5,909 nucleotides of DNA, taken from NCBI GenBank assembly GCA_007117785.1, contig SKFV01000298.1, positions 1 through 5,909 on the forward strand, in the 5' to 3' direction. Source of the stretch: Pseudomonas sp. GTDB lineage: Bacteria > Pseudomonadota > Gammaproteobacteria > Pseudomonadales > Pseudomonadaceae. The notes under the pieces are model-generated. The model was given only the letters and a program-made list of their open reading frames with translations, made no database searches and was not told the DNA's origin. The number at the start of each line of letters is the position of its first letter. Position 1 is the first letter of the stretch. A program made the position numbers and the translations under genes. Below are positions 4,916 through 5,909 of this stretch, piece after piece.

Positions 4916-5909
4916 TTAACAGAAAAAGTCATCTAAACTTCCCTTTTCCTCTAAAGACCAACCGATCTTTTCTAATATTGGCTCGATAACATTTCCAAAG
5001 GTTTTCTGGAATTGCGTCTCATAATCAATGTACTTAGTCAGCTGTAGTTCTTTAGGTAAATACTCAGGAAAAGCAATTACGTTTTCTGAGATTGGATTAG
5101 GCTTTTTAAGATAAACAAATTTAATCTTGTCGCCATTTTTAATTTGTTGGTACTTATTTTTAAGGCCTAATTCATCCACTCTAGCGTTATATAATATTGC
5201 AGCTCTGGAATTGATTGGCGTTTTTGGTCGATATGTATTTCCCTTCATATACTTATCGACATCACTTACCCCACGCGGGAATGCTACTTTATCTGCCTCT
5301 AATGAAAAGAACTTGGTTTTAAACTCTGATATTTCAGATTGAACCTCAGTCTCACCTTTCGTCATGATTGTTTTGAATATCGACTTTAATGCATCTCGAC
5401 ATACGTGAGGAGTTGAAGATTTGATAGCCTCGATGCCCATGATTTTAAGCTTTGGTTCTTTATATCGAACACCCTCATTGTCATACACATTAAGGATGTA
5501 TCGCTTTTTAGCAGTCCATATTGCTCTATCCGCTAAACCCTCACGCTCCATAATCATTCGGTTGGAAGTTCCGCCCATGATTTGAAATAAGTTGGCATAA
5601 GATTTTTCAAGGACAGGTTCAAGCTTTTCCTTACAGACAGCATCAATAAAATCAATTGGATTTTTAGGATTAACCTTATGAACCAACTTGGATAAATTAA
5701 TATAGCAAGAATCCGTATCAATCGCAATAACATAGTCGCTATTTTTTGTTCCTAAAATTTTATTTAGGTATCCATTAATTGTTTTCTCTGACCATTGGAT
5801 TACTAACTGGCCAGAAGAAGTAATAGCTTCAGCGATCTGTTGGTTAAAGAATCTAAAATACTTGTTACCTAAAGCGCCATAGAGAGAGTTTAATAAGATT
5901 TTAACAGCC
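4916..5909 (-). CDS. 43: T4 gp43-like family B DNA polymerase, C-terminal part (5' end outside window)
   Basis: Replicative DNA polymerase that copies the phage genome with the sliding clamp. The frame is open to the window edge, so about 330 C-terminal residues of a protein that is 898 residues in T4 are present. The first visible residues carry the family B finger motif KILLNSLYGALGN (Kx3NSxYG, incoming-nucleotide binding), followed about 60 residues later by the palm motif IDTDSCY at 5722-5702, whose two aspartates bind the catalytic metals. Both blocks and the residues between them resemble T4 gp43 closely. The extreme C-terminus, EEKGSLDDFFC, matches the position and pattern of the clamp-binding peptide of T4/RB69 polymerases (KKASLDFLFG and KKASLFDMFDF). 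The exonuclease and N-terminal domains lie outside the window. A TTG at 5686 is an internal Leu codon, not a start. No intron or frameshift is seen in the visible part. Confidence 0.97.
   Translation of the reverse strand, partial: AVKILLNSLYGALGNKYFRFFNQQIAEAITSSGQLVIQWSEKTINGYLNKILGTKNSDYVIAIDTDSCYINLSKLVHKVNPKNPIDFIDAVCKEKLEPVLEKSYANLFQIMGGTSNRMIMEREGLADRAIWTAKKRYILNVYDNEGVRYKEPKLKIMGIEAIKSSTPHVCRDALKSIFKTIMTKGETEVQSEISEFKTKFFSLEADKVAFPRGVSDVDKYMKGNTYRPKTPINSRAAILYNARVDELGLKNKYQQIKNGDKIKFVYLKKPNPISENVIAFPEYLPKELQLTKYIDYETQFQKTFGNVIEPILEKIGWSLEEKGSLDDFFC

Noticed and set aside
5684..5686. TTG at 5686 as the start of a 256-residue protein
   Set aside because: The frame is open upstream and encodes the polymerase motifs NSLYG and DTDS, so the TTG is an internal leucine codon.

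Overview
The window looks like part of the early replication and nucleotide-metabolism region of a T4-like (gp43/gp42-bearing) myovirus genome. The DNA is AT-rich, all recognisable genes are on the minus strand, intergenic gaps are tiny, and several stop/start pairs overlap as ATGA. The standard genetic code fits (TAA, TAG and TGA are all used as stops). Two genes are unmistakable relatives of T4 proteins: the C-terminal third of a family B DNA polymerase like gp43, and a dCMP hydroxymethylase like gp42. Promoters with a GTTTAC -35 element, 17 bp spacing and a perfect TATAAT fit T4-type early promoters read by host sigma70 polymerase, so a Gram-negative, probably proteobacterial, host is likely. 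The exact host and phage genus cannot be read from this window.

Layout in transcription order (right to left): gp43-like polymerase, partial (5909-4916); early promoter (about 4910-4882); small Sm-like protein (4857-4579); MazG-like nucleotide pyrophosphohydrolase (4582-4160); archaeo-eukaryotic-type (AEP) primase-like protein (4153-3236); second early promoter (about 3232-3204); 87-residue orphan (3174-2911); predicted PD-(D/E)XK nuclease (2927-2481); DUF1599/Nmad1-like protein (2484-2137); gp42-like dCMP hydroxymethylase (2153-1467); dCMP deaminase (1470-1015); SGNH/GDSL-hydrolase-like protein (997-14); and the first codons of one more gene (26-1). No stretch longer than about 60 bases lacks a gene. 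I saw no tRNA, CRISPR array, insertion sequence or convincing terminator.

The genes make sense together as a DNA-building and DNA-modifying cassette. The MazG-like protein could hydrolyse a dNTP such as dCTP to its monophosphate. The hydroxymethylase would turn dCMP into 5-hydroxymethyl-dCMP, and the deaminase would divert dCMP to dUMP for thymidylate. The Nmad1-like protein is a family linked to nucleotide modification. The polymerase would then build hydroxymethylcytosine DNA. No T4-type glucosyltransferase is visible between gp43 and gp42, where T4 keeps its beta-glucosyltransferase. The SGNH-like enzyme next to the deaminase, the AEP-like primase and the PD-(D/E)XK nuclease are the parts that do not match the T4 plan and deserve most attention.
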